From Allomyces arbusculus (Eukaryota > Blastocladiomycota > Blastocladiomycetes > Blastocladiales > Blastocladiaceae), in the NCBI GenBank assembly GCA_027604705.1, contig JADHYV010000006.1, positions 1 through 64,000 of the forward strand: DNA of 64,000 nucleotides, in the 5' to 3' direction. The notes below the pieces were generated by a model. That model was not told where the DNA came from and searched no databases. It saw only the letters and a list, made by a program, of their open reading frames with translations. Of the stretch, positions 43,301 through 55,100 are shown piece after piece. Each line of letters begins with the position of its first letter. The first letter of the stretch is position 1. The position numbers and the translations under genes were made by a program.

Positions 43301-45683
43301 TCGTGCGCGTATGCTCCGAATACGCATCGTCCCCGCCACCGGCCCCACCGGCACCGGGTGTCTGCAACAGATCGGTGCTCCCGTTATTACTGCGCCGCGC
43401 GCGCATGTTGCCGCCGCTCGCCGACTTGGAGGGCAATGCCGGCGGCGGCATCATTTGTCGCGCCGAGTCGCTGGGGGACGGGCCCAACACGGCCAGCGGC
43501 AATGAGACGGCCGAGGGTTCGTCTGCGGCGACTGACGACGCTGCCGGGCGGAGTGCCGCGACCATGGCCGCGTGCGGGACGGCCGACCGTGATTCCATGC
43601 GGTCCTCTTGTAACTTTTCGGCGTGCTCGAGGATTTCTTCGGCGAGCGACCGGTTGTTGAGGCAGTCGAGCACGAACGAGGCGTAGCACCGCAAAAGCGA
43701 AATGACCGATGGGAAGCTACACGGGAGGTGTCAGCCGGGGTTGGGTTGACGCGCGGTGGAGCAGACCAGGAGGAGAGGAGAGAAGGGACGGACCTGTAGA
43801 GCAGGATGCGGTAGTGCCGCAGCGAGCGGGTTTGGTGTTTTTGCATTCGGCCGGCCAAGAAGTCGATCTACGCGAGCAGAACGCCCGTGAGCAGAGGTCC
43901 AATGATTTGGGTCGCAAGCACCGAGAGAGCGTACCGTGTCGATATTCGGATGATCGCTGCTCGCCGACTTCCAGAAATGACAGGCCCAGCGCAGCGCGAC
44001 CGTGTGTTCTTTTCGCGCGAGCGTGAAGTTGTGGATCTACAAGACGATACGCGTGACACGGCAAATGTCAGCGGTCGGACTCGAGGACCCGCACGCAAAC
44101 GCAAGCACAAGGAAAACACGTACATAGCGCGCCAAATCCAAATTCGTAAACCTGCGCAGATCCTCCTGCTGCCGGTAGGTCGCCATCTCATGCATCTTCA
44201 AGATCCGGAAGAACGTGAACCGCTCGTCCCAATAGACCATGTGCCGCGCAACGAGCTTGCGAATCATATTGTTGACGACCGCGCGCTGGTGCGCCGAACC
44301 CGCATCAAAGTACCCGAGCCACAGAATCAGCAGTTCCTGCAGCATCACATTGCCCGCAAACTTCTTGGTCGCGCGGGTCGTGAAATCCACGACCCACGGC
44401 AGGGCTTTCCCGTGCGATGTGAAATGAATATAGTACGCCGCGGTCACGACCTCGAGATGGAACCGGCACCGCGACAGGACCACGTCCGGCGGGAGCGCCG
44501 GGAACACGATTTCGGCCGCCGCGGTCGTTGCTGCCGCGTCGTCGTTGCCATGGGCGAGGGCGGCCGATGGGGTCGCGGGGGTCAAGGGCGCCTCGCCACC
44601 GCCGACGGCCTGCGACGCGCGGCGTACCGCGCTCGCGCGCCATCGCGAAGTGTGTGCGCCGACGGATTTCCAGTAATGTCCGAGGTTGCGCAACTCGCGT
44701 TCCCAGAATCCAGTCCCGCGGAGCAGGTACTGCAGCCGCAGCACGTAAAGCGCGCCCACGGCCGCGGCAAACGGGATCGCGCCGATGATCGCGGTCATGA
44801 AAAAAGGCGACGAGGTCGTGGTCGTGCCGGAACCCGGCAGGAAGAGCGCGACAATCGCAAAGAAGGTCGGCAGGGCGACCCACATGGTGCTGAGCAGGTT
44901 GGGCAGGCCGGCGCCGTAGTAGGGCACAATGAAGATGGAGACGAGCAACGCAAAGAGCCCGGAACTGGTGATGTACCGTGCCTGCACGCCGAGGAGGGTG
45001 TACGAGACGCCCATGGCGAGCTTGAGGATCCCGACCCACAGTTGTTGTCGCGACGAGATGCGTGTCAGGCCCGTGATCCGTGCGTGGTCGGGCGGGGACA
45101 AGAACGTGAGCGTGGCCACGGTCGGGAGCAGGCCAATCCCAAACACGACCACGGCCAGAACAATATTGGCGATGGCCGTGGCGGTTTTCGTGCTGCTGCT
45201 GTTGCTGGGCGCGCCGCCATCGGTGCTCGAGCTGTCGACGGCGCTGAGCAAGATGGTTGCGTTATCATCGAGCACACGCGTGACGACGACGGCGGCTGGC
45301 AGGCACAGGATTGTTTGCACAACCTTGAAGCTGATCCGACCGAAGTGCAGGAACCGTGAGACCGGAGCGATCCCGTAGCTGGCCACTTGAATCCCGAGGC
45401 GCGCGAGCATCAGGAACATGAAGAGCACAACAATGACGAGCGCATAAAACTCGGTTGACGAGCCAAATTCGAGCAAAAAGTAGCTCAGAAACAGCTGCGC
45501 GCCCGCTTGGTTCCAGCCGGTCAGTGCCGGATGCAGGGCAAGCGCCGTAAATTGGATGCCCTCGACGAGCCGCCCGAGAAGGTCGATTTTTTCGGCGACA
45601 TGGTTGTCGCAAGCGAGCGAAAAGGCGCAGTTGTAGAGGAAGGCCGTGAGCCGGGCGCGCCACTTGGAGCTGCCGCCCGCCAT
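40323..45683 (-). CDS. TmcB-like multipass membrane protein
   Basis: Seven exons, 45683-44124, 44036-43935, 43867-43794, 43716-43063, 42992-41798, 41721-41366 and 41283-40323, join in phase to 1633 residues. The first 400 residues have about ten hydrophobic segments (for example FYALVIVVLFMFLMLARLG, ATAIANIVLAVVVFGIGLL, SGLFALLVSIFIVPYYG). Then comes a helical region with YYIHFTSHGKALPWVVDFT, HNFTLARKEHTVALRW and YRILLYSFPSVISLLRCYAS, which is the TPR-like block typical of TmcB/TmcC proteins of Dictyostelium and chytrid fungi. More membrane segments follow (LSLGVLLAGIIALYLIGVNV, GIVLSCLPVIVFLVLFLPIW, LWLVVAMLVLISVVTVGLLM). The tail is Ser/Ala/Pro-rich and cytosolic-looking with a QQQEQLEEERRR helix. 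TmcB relatives are implicated in sensing or signalling, but their role is poorly known. Family assignment is by pattern recognition. Confidence 0.75.
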
Positions 45684-46900
45684 AGCGGCGGCGGTAGTGA
45701 CGGTGGAGAGTGCGGAGCACGCGCTGCGTGATCGCAGGCCAAATCGCAAATCGACGTGGTCGCTCAGCAACCGGGCAGCGTCGGTCTGGATGAGCGCGTG
45801 ATGATGGTCGTGGGCACGATCACACGGAATGGTTCCAATCACGCGGGACGGTCCCTCGCAGCGAGATCCCCGAGCGAGGCGTGAGCCGAAAAGACGAGAG
45901 GGGCGGGCCGAAGCGGGCAATAAATGACAGGGGTAGCGTAGGCTTGAAGTTGCAGCACGTTGCGCGCCCCAGGTCAAGAAGCAGTAGCCGGTTCGTTGCG
46001 GATCCGCGACGCGATCGAGGGAACGAGTGCCTTTAATTCGGGGCAACGCTGAGGGGTGCCGAGCCGAGCAGAGACGCCTCACCCGGGTGCCCGAATCTCG
46101 GCTGTGCGCAGCAAGAGCGCTTTTAGAGCGGAGGAGGGGGGGGGGGGGGGGGGCGACGGGGGTGGGGGGGATGGTGTGGCAAACCCACGGTGGAGGAGGA
46201 GACTGGCCCCGGGGCGGGCACGGGGCGGGGCTTCAAAACGAGGTGCNNNNNNNNNNCCCCCCCGCGCGCCCGGTCCGCCGGGCCGCGCGGCTCCCCCCCC
46301 GGCGCCGCCGGGGCGCGGGGGCGGCGGGCCCGCCCCCCCCCCCCACGCCCGTGGGGGTGATCGTGTGGCAAACGCACGTTCGAGCAGGAGACTTGCCGCA
46401 GGTCGGGCACGGGTCGGTGCTTCAAAACGAAGTGCAGCCAGTCGTGCGCGATGCTGCTGCTTGCGTGAAGTCGCGGTGCGGACTGGTGCCGCCAACGATC
46501 ACCTCGCGCGAAGATGCGGACGAAGCAGAGCAAGGAAGGAGCAGTGCGAGACGCTACCGTTGCTCCATCAACGACTGGGAGACGCATGCGTTTCTCACGT
46601 GGAGAGCGTGCTGCGCGACCGAAGGGTGGGTCTTCTTTGAGTCGTGCGGTATAAACGATCGTGCCCAAACGATCGTGCCCAAACGACATGTATTGCACCA
46701 CGCGCGCCCAAGTCCAGTCTGTCTTCTCCACCCTCCCCAACGTCATACAATCCGCCGCACCCCGTTCACAGGCCGCGGCAGCGGCGTGCGCGGCTCGTGT
46801 GGCGTTGGGTGCAAGTCGCACCCGCGCACCGGGTCGTACGTGTTGGCGTTGCGATGGATGTTTTGCGTGCGACTCGACAGACGCGCCTAGCACCATGACT
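45684..46900. other. Intergenic with assembly gap and duplicated gap flanks
   Basis: It contains a G run (about 46135-46153), a 10-N gap (46247-46256) and GC-only sequence on both sides. The 75 bp before the gap is a distorted copy of the sequence after it (about 46363-46437). No gene supported. Confidence 0.5.
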
Positions 46901-47808
46901 TCGCGTCAGGACACCCGCGTCTGGCACGCGGAAACTGGCAAGATCCTTGTACCCTTGCCGCACTGTCGGCGTCGTGCAGCCGCTGCCCGCGCATGTTGGC
47001 CAGGTACCCGCTCGAGACAATGTCGTAGCCCACGCTAGAAATCAAATGGTTTTGTCAGCTTGCCGGTTCCATCGCTCGCGGCGGTGGTGCCGCAAGCCAC
47101 ACCTGCTCTGCCCCAGCTGGCTCCGCTGCCGCTTAGCTTCCTGCAGCCGCCGTGCCTGCTCGTCCGAGACGCGCACGTGTAGCCACCGCGTCTGGTCCAT
47201 TTTCTCCCACCGATTCCTGTCTCAATGAAACCAGGTCAGCGTCGGCAACAGCACTTGGTCGACGACAATCAAACAAGCGCACCGCCGCGCATCCCAAAAC
47301 TGCTCCTTCTTCACGCGCTCGGTCAATCGGCGCGCGCGCTCGTCCTCGGCCGCGTCCGTCTGGTAGTGCTCACTGGCTAGACGATCGACCGTCACCCATT
47401 CGTCAGCTTGCCTCGAATCTGTGCGCCGTAATAGCCAAACTGAACCGCACCGGAGCGGAACCCGAGCTGCGCGTCCAACTTCCACACGTGGCTGCTCTCG
47501 TTGCGCACATTGTTGGTCACGCGCGGCCACCGCGGGTCCGACGACGACTGCTCGGTGCGGCCTGACGCGCTCGTTGGGACCGTCTCGATGCGCGGCAGCG
47601 CAGGCTACGCATGCGCAAGAGTAATGAGCGTCGCTTTTTCAGTGGAATCGCAATTCCAATCTCATCCTACTTGCTGTCCACCCGAAAACAGCGGTGGTGC
47701 GTGGACGACAGGCGAGGGCGGTGGCGGCGGGACAATGGGGTTGACAGCCGACGCGGCCGCTGCGGGGAACCGGCGCCGGCCCTGCGCCGGCGCGGGCTCG
47801 GCGTTCAT
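46901..47808 (-). CDS. Unidentified multi-exon gene
   Basis: A chain of minus-strand exons is suggested: start near 47808 (MNAEPAPAQGRRRFPAAAAS) to a donor after SGGQQ (about 47670), then PALPRIETVPTSASGRTEQ and NESSHVWKLDAQLGFRSGAV to YYGAQIRGK (47607 to about 47410), then ADEWVTVDRLASEHYQT, ARRLTERVKKEQFWDARRCA, VVDQVLLPTLTWFH (to about 47225), then MDQTRWLHVRVSDEQARRLQ (about 47080-47205), and finally GYDIVSSGYLANMRGQRLHD (46905-47030). The two W...ARRL segments resemble one another. I recognise no family. Exon limits are approximate. Confidence 0.4.
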
Positions 47809-48265
47809 GCACGACGGGGTCAAGAGCATGGTCAAGAATTGGTGTATGGTCCAGGTCGGTCTATGGCGGCGAGTCGATGCGGAAGTGCCCGTGCGAGCCG
47901 ACGATCTTGCGGAAGGGGAACGTTGAGTCCGGCGGCAATCGTGCTTGGGTTCGCTGATTGTTGGTTTGCGCCAAGTCTGGAATGGTTGGTCGGCGAGTGT
48001 CGTGAAGCGGCCGCATGCGTACTCGAGTTGGTTTGTTGGGCGCCCACGACGAGCAGGGATAATAAAGCAAAAGGAACGTTGTTTACAGCTATGAACAGGT
48101 CGGCGCAACATCTACGGTACAATGCAAGCTCGCCGGAATCGACGAGCAGAACAAAAGCAAATCCCATAACCAGGAAGCGAGCAAAACGACAATGAATGGC
48201 TTTCTTCCAACCCCAACTCAGCGCGCTCCCTCGCGCTCGCGCAAACCGACAGTCAGTCAGTAGGC
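47809..48265. other. Intergenic
   Basis: Between the unidentified gene and the end of the giant repeat protein. Nothing recognised. Confidence 0.3.
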
Positions 48266-49134
48266 TTAGAACGAGAACTTGGCAATCAAGTTGGCAATCT
48301 TCGACTTGGGCTTGGGCGGCGGGACCGGTGCCGCCTCCTCGCTGGCCGCGGGCGCGGCCAGCTCCGACCCGACGACCACGATATCGGCGGCAACGTCGCG
48401 CACGGCCTCGACGACCGGCACCGACTCGACCGCGGCCTCGGCGGCGGCAATCGCCGACCCGACCGACTCGACCACGTCGTCAATCGACGGCTGTGCCGAC
48501 AGCGGCGCGGGGGCGGCCGGCTCGGTGGACTCGGTCGCGACGGCGGCGGCCGTGTCAATGGGCGCGATCACTGCGGGCGCGGCCTGGGACTCAGCAGGCG
48601 CGGCGGCGGGCTCGGCGGCGGGCACGGAGACGGCGACAGGCTCAGGAGCGGCAATCGCGACCGGTTCGGCAATCTCGGCGGGCACGGAAATCTCAGCAGG
48701 CGCCGCAACCAATTCCACAACTTCTGCGGTCGCGACAGCGACGAGCTCGGCAACCTTGGCGACCTCTACCGGCTGCGCGACCTCCTGCACCGGCTCGACG
48801 AGAACAGCGGCCGGCTCGACGATCGCAGCTTGCTCCACGATCTCGACCTGAGCGTGCGCCTCCTCCGGGGCCGCAATAAGGTCAATGACTTCGACCGTCT
48901 CCACAACCTCAACCACCTCCTCCTGCTCGATGATCGCGGCGGCCGGGGCCGCAACAACGGCGGGTTCGGCAATCGCGCGCTCCTCCACCTGCACAACCGG
49001 GGCCTCGACCACAGCGGGCTCGGCAATCGCCTCGACTTGCGGCTTGGCCGGTTCGGCAGCCACCGCCGGCTCCTGCGCCTGCACCTCAAGAGGCGCGTCG
49101 GCAACGGCGGGCTGGACCGGTTCCGCCACGTCGG

Positions 49135-49168
<34 letters not shown>

Positions 49169-52100
49169 AACCACCTCGACGGCGAGGGCAATCGGCTCGG
49201 GCACGACGACGGCAGCAACGACCTCCTCGGGTTCCACGGGCAGCGCGCGCGCGGCCTCGGCCACGACCGGTGCCAGCTCCTCGACGACGGGCGCGGCAGC
49301 AACGGCCTCGACGACCTCGACGAAGGGCGTGGCCTCGGCCTGCACACTCTCGACGATCGGCTCGGGCGCAATTTCGGCCTGAACGACCTCCACTGCGGGC
49401 TCTGCCACAACTTGGACCTGCTCGGCCTCGACGGCGACCGTCTCGGTCGTTTCCACCTGCTGCTCGACCGCGACAGCCTTTTCAGTCACAGCCACCTTTG
49501 CCTTAACCGTGGCAGCCTCCTCAACGGGAGCAGCGGCCGGCGCGGGCTTCGCGTCAACGGCGGCGGGCAGCTCGCGCAGTGTCTCGACCTGGGGCTCAAC
49601 GGGTGCGGCGACTTCCTCGGCGGGAGCAACGGTTTCGACGACCTCGACAATCGGCTCGGCCGCGATCTCGACCTGAACGGACTCAACAGCGGGCTCCGCC
49701 ACAATCTGCACCTGCTCGACCTCGACGGCGGCCTTCTCGATCACCTCCACCTGTTCCTCGACCGCAGCGACTTCCTCAACGGGAGCGGCGGCCAGAACGG
49801 CGTCAGCAGCAGGCAATTCGCGCGGCGTCTCAGCGGGCGCCACGACTTCCTCGGCGGTGGCAACAGCTGCGGCGATCTCAACATGAGCAACGGCTTCAAC
49901 GGCCTCAGCAACCGGCTCGGGCTCGGCCTGGTTCTGCACGACCTCAATGGCAATCGCCTCGGTCACGACTTGCGCCTCAACCGCGACGGCCAGTTCGGCG
50001 ACCTCCTGCACGATCGCGGGCTCAGCAACCTTGGGCACGGCCTCGTGCGCCTGCTCGACGGCGGGCGCGAGAACGGGCGCAGCCTGCTCAGCAACGGCGG
50101 CCTCGACGATCTCGCGCGTCTCCGCCTGCGACTCCTCGGCGGCGGCCGGTGCGGCCGGCTCAGCAACGGCGTACAGCTCGACGATGTCACGCGTCTCGAT
50201 CTGGGGCCCCTCGGCAGCGGCGGCGGGTTCCGCAACGGCCAGGGCGGCATCAGTGGCGGGAGCAGCGACCTGGGAGCAAAGAAATGAGAATGGAGTCAGT
50301 AAACGCATTGTGGAGAGCGGAGAAAAAGCACGGTGGAAGTGGCGTACCTCAGCGAGAACCTCCACCTCGCGCGTCACAACCACGACCTCGGCCTTCGGCT
50401 GGGCGTCAGCGGGAGCCGACTCGACGACCGGCACGGCCTCTGGCGCGGCAATGACTTCGGGAACAGCCTGAGCGGCGGCGGGAGAGGCCTCCTTTGAAAA
50501 GCAAAGCAACTCTCGTCAGCTCACAGGCGAAAAAAAAAAGTGCCGAGCTGGTGGGAATCACTGTACCTCGGCCACAGCCTCAATCTCGCGCGCAACAACC
50601 TCCACCTTCTCAACGGTCTCGTCCTCGGTCGGGTGCGCGTCCAAAACAATGTGGGCTGCAAACGACGAGATCAGGCGCGGATCGTGCTCGAGCTCCTCTG
50701 CCTCCTCGGCCGGAACGACCGGGTCCACGGCGCGCAGGACGGGCGACGGCACGGCCGACTTGGGCAGCGTCGTGGCAACGGCCTGCGCCTCAACGATGGC
50801 CTCGTCGTTGGCCTGCTCGACCTGGGCGGCGGGCTCAGCAGCGGCAGCGGGGATCTCAACGGCCTTCTCGGCGGCATGCTCGACATTTTCCACCACGGCC
50901 TCGATCTTCTGGTCGGCGACGAGAGCCTCGACAGCCTTCTCGACGACGGGCTCAACCTTCTCCACGGCCTCGACCTGCTGCTCAGCGACAGCGAATTCGG
51001 CTGCCTTCTCAACGATGGGCTCGGCCTTTTCCACCACGGCCTCCGCCTGCTGCTCGACAGCGGAGGTCTCAATGGCCTTCTCAACAATCACGGTCTCGCC
51101 TTGCTGCTCGACGTTCTCGACATCGGCCGTCTTCTCGGCAACCTCAGTCTTGATCTCTTCGACGACCGCAACCGACTCGGCAACAACGGCCTCGGCCTCC
51201 TGCTTCTCGGGAACCGCGATGTCGACCGACTTCTCAGCAACCTGGGCCTCGGCCTGCACGACGGCCTCAGCCTTGGCCTCCTCAACGGCCGCAGCCGACT
51301 CGACGATGACGACCTCGGCCTGCTTCTCCGTCACCACCACTTCGCCCTTGACCTTCTCCACCTGCGTCTCCTCGACCGTCTCCTCCACCACCGTCTCGAG
51401 CGCCTGCTCCTTCTCGGCCTCGACCGCGGGGGCCTCCTCGAGCGCGATCCCCTCAGTCACCGCGAGCGCCGCAGCCATGACCGACGCGGTGAACCCGGCC
51501 GCGGCGACCGCATCAAGCGGGAGCGACGGGAGCTCGTCCTTAGCGGCCGGCGCCTCGACCTCGGGCAGGACCAGCGTCGCGGGCACTTCGACGGCGGCGG
51601 GGGCCGCAGTCTCAACGGGCAGCGGCGTATGCGCGGCATGGTCCTGCACCTCGGCCTCGGACGGCTCGGGAAGCGGGGTCGCGGCGGGCGCGGGCGTCGC
51701 CGGTTCCTCGTTAGCGGGAACAGAGGCGGGGGTGACGGGCAGCGGCGTGTGCGCGGCCTGGTCCTGGATCTCAACCTCGGACGGCGCCGGGAGTGGGGTC
51801 TCAGCGGGCGCGGGCGTGGTCTCGACAGCGGCGACGGGCTCCTCGATCACGACTTCGCGCGTCGCTTCAGCGATGACGGACTCCGGCGCGGCCTCAACGA
51901 CAGCAAGTGCCTCGACGACAATCTTGTGCGTGGCCTCGACGAGGGCGGGTTCTGGAGCGGCCGCGACAGCAGCGGGTTCCTCGACGATGATCTCGCGCGC
52001 CGCCTCGACGACGAGGGGCACTGGCGCGGCCTCAACGGCAGCAGCAACCGGAGCAGGCGTCTCAATCACAATCTCGCGCGCGTCGGCAACAACCGCGACT

Positions 52101-55100
52101 TGGGTGGGCTCCTCGACGACCGCAGCCTGGACAGGCTCCTCGACAATCGCCTGCGCGGGCTCCTCGGCAACAACGGCGATTTCCTTGACGGCGATCTCGC
52201 GCGTGGCCTCCGCGGCCTCGATGGCCGCAGCCAAAACCGACTCCTCAATGACCGCAGCGGGCGCTTCGGCAACGGTCTCGCGCGTGGCCTCAACGATCAC
52301 CTCCTGCTTAACCTCCTCGACCACCACCTCGCGCGTCGCCTCGACAACCACCTCCTTGGCGACCGGCAGCGGCGTCTCGGCCGCAATATCCTGGACCTCG
52401 ACCTCGTCGAGCGCCGGCAGCGGCGTGGCCGCGGCCTGGTCAGCCTGCTCGGCGTCGTTGGCTGCGGGGAGCGCGACGGCAGCGGCCTGCTCGACCTGCT
52501 CGGCCTCAACAGGCGCGGGCAGCGGCGTGGCCACAGCCTGATCGGTCTGCTCGGCCTCGGTCGCGGCGGGCAGAGGAACCGAAGCGGGTTCAGCAACGGG
52601 CGCTGGGATCGAGATGGGCTCCCCAATCTCCTCGATGACGGCAGGGACCGGGATCGAGATGGGTTCGCCGATTTCCTCGATGGCAACGGGCGCCGGGATC
52701 GAGACGGGTTTGCCGATTTCCTCGACAGCAGCAGTGAGCACGTCAGTGGCCGGGAGCTCGTGCTCAGCGACCGGCTCGGGCTCGACGGCAGCGGCAGCAG
52801 GCGCGGCAATGAACTCGTCGATCTTGGCGACAGCCACGTCGATCTGGGCAATCGCGTCCTTGAGCTGGGCGTCGACGGCCGGCAGGTCCTCGACGATCTC
52901 GCGCGCCGCCGGCTCAGGCTCGGCGGCGGGCGCGGCAACGACCTCCTCGACCTTGGACTCGGCCGCCGCGGGTGCGTCAGCAGCAATTTTGCGCTCGACC
53001 GGATCCGCAGCGAGCTCAGCAACGGGGGCCTCATCAGCCTCAATTTGGGCAACTGCGATGGGCTCGATCACAACGTCGCGCGCAGCAACAAACCCAGCCT
53101 CCTGCGCGGGCGTCTCGGCCGCGACCTGCGCGACTTCGGCCACAATCTCGCGCTCGGCAGCGGGCGCGGCGACGGCAGTGTCGTCCTTGGTGGGAACCGG
53201 CGCGAGAGCCTCGACCTGTGCGTCGATCTTGGTCTCGACAATCTCAGCAATGATCTCGCGAGCGACCTGCAAGGCCTCTTCGGCAGCGGGCACAACAACG
53301 ACAGCCTCCTCGGCAGCGGGAGGGGCGGCGACAGTGTCCTTAGCAGCGGGAGCGGCAGAAACAGCCTCCTCGGCGGCGGGTGCGACGGCGGCCTCCTTGG
53401 CAATAGGGGCCGCAACGGCCTCCTCGACAGCGGGCGTGGCAACGACGACTTCCTTGGCAACGGGTGCAGCGACAGCCTCCTCGGCAACGGGCGCATGGGC
53501 AGTAGTTTCCTTGGCGGGCTCCTCGACCTTGGTCTCGACAGCGGCAACGACCTGCTCCACCTCGCGCGTCGCAGGCTTGTCCTGGACGGGAGCTGGCGCA
53601 GGCGTGGCCTCGACCTCGACCTGCGGCGTTGCGGCCTTCTCCTCAGCAACAACCGCGACCTCCGCAACGGTTTCCTCGACAATGGGCAGCTCGCGCGCCA
53701 CCTCAGCAACGGTCTCGGGCTCGGCCGCGGGCGCAACGTGCGCGTCAATTTCTGGGGCGGCGGGCGCGACGTGCGCGACGACCTCGTCCTGGACGGCGAC
53801 CTGCGGCTCGACGGTCACCGACGACTCGACGACGGTCACAGTTTCCGCAACAACAACGCCCGAGTCGACAACGATCTCGGCGATGGGTGCGGGCGCGTCA
53901 TCAATGATGGGCAGATCGCGCTCGACGGCAGCGGGGGCGGCCTCGACGGCGGATTCCTGAACGGGGGCAGCAACGACTTCGACGGCGCCTTCCTGCGCAG
54001 GAGCAGCGGCGGGGATCTCGACGGCCTTTTCGGCGACGGGCTCCTCGGGAACGGCCTCTTGCGTAGGAGCAGCAGGAGGAATCTCAACCGCCTTCTCAGC
54101 GACCGGGGCCTCGGCAGCAGCTTCCTGCGCGGGCGCAGCGGCGGGGAAATTGACGGCCTTTTCGGCGACGGGCTCCTGGGGAACGGGGGCCGGCGTCGGC
54201 TCGGTCGCGATCACGGCAGCGACAGCGACGGCCGCAGCGGCAGCGACAGTCACTTCAGCGGTTTCGGGTTCTGCGGCAGCGGCAACAATTTCGCGCGCCG
54301 CCAGCCCCTCGACCTTGGTCTCGACCTGCTCGACAACAATCTCGCGCGTCGCAGCCTCCTCGACCTTAGCCTCAACAACGGGAGCCTCGACGACAATTTC
54401 GCGCGTCGCCTCCACCGGCTCGTCAACGACGATCTCGCGCGCCGCCAGCGCCGGCGCGACCGCAGTCTCCGCTGCGGCAGCGGCCTTGAGTTTCTCAACC
54501 TCGGCCTTCAACGCGGCAATCTCCGCCACTGCCGCTTCATGGGCCTTGACCGACTCGGCGAGTTCCGCCGTCACCTTCTGCACCTCCGCGAGCATCTCCT
54601 TATGCTCATGCTGCACCTGCTGCACTTTCGCCTCGGCCGCCTGCGCCTGCGCGACAGCTACATCCCGCTCCTCAATCACCGCGGCCATGCGCGCCTGCAA
54701 ATCCGCACGCTCGACGACCCACCCTGCCTGGTTCTGTGCAAACACGGCCGTCAACTCGTCCCGCGAAGTCGACAGCGCCGCGGCATGCGCCGACTCGAGC
54801 GCCTTGACGCGGTCGGCCGCCTGCGCGGCCACCGCCGCGAGTTCCGCCTCGTGCGCGGCGCGCAGGGATTCGATCTCGGCCTTGAGCGCCTCGATTTCCG
54901 CCAACAACGCGTGCGCCTTATCGTTCGCGCTCGACTCCGGCGGCGCGAGCTCGCGCGTGTGCGCGGCGGTCTCGGCCAACTTGGCCACCAGATCAAAGTT
55001 CTTGCCGCTCAGTTCGGCCTGAAGGGCGGTGAGCCGGTCGTTCTCGGCCTGCAGGGTGGCCAGTTGCGCAGCCAAGTCAGCAGCCGCGGCCTTGGCCGTG

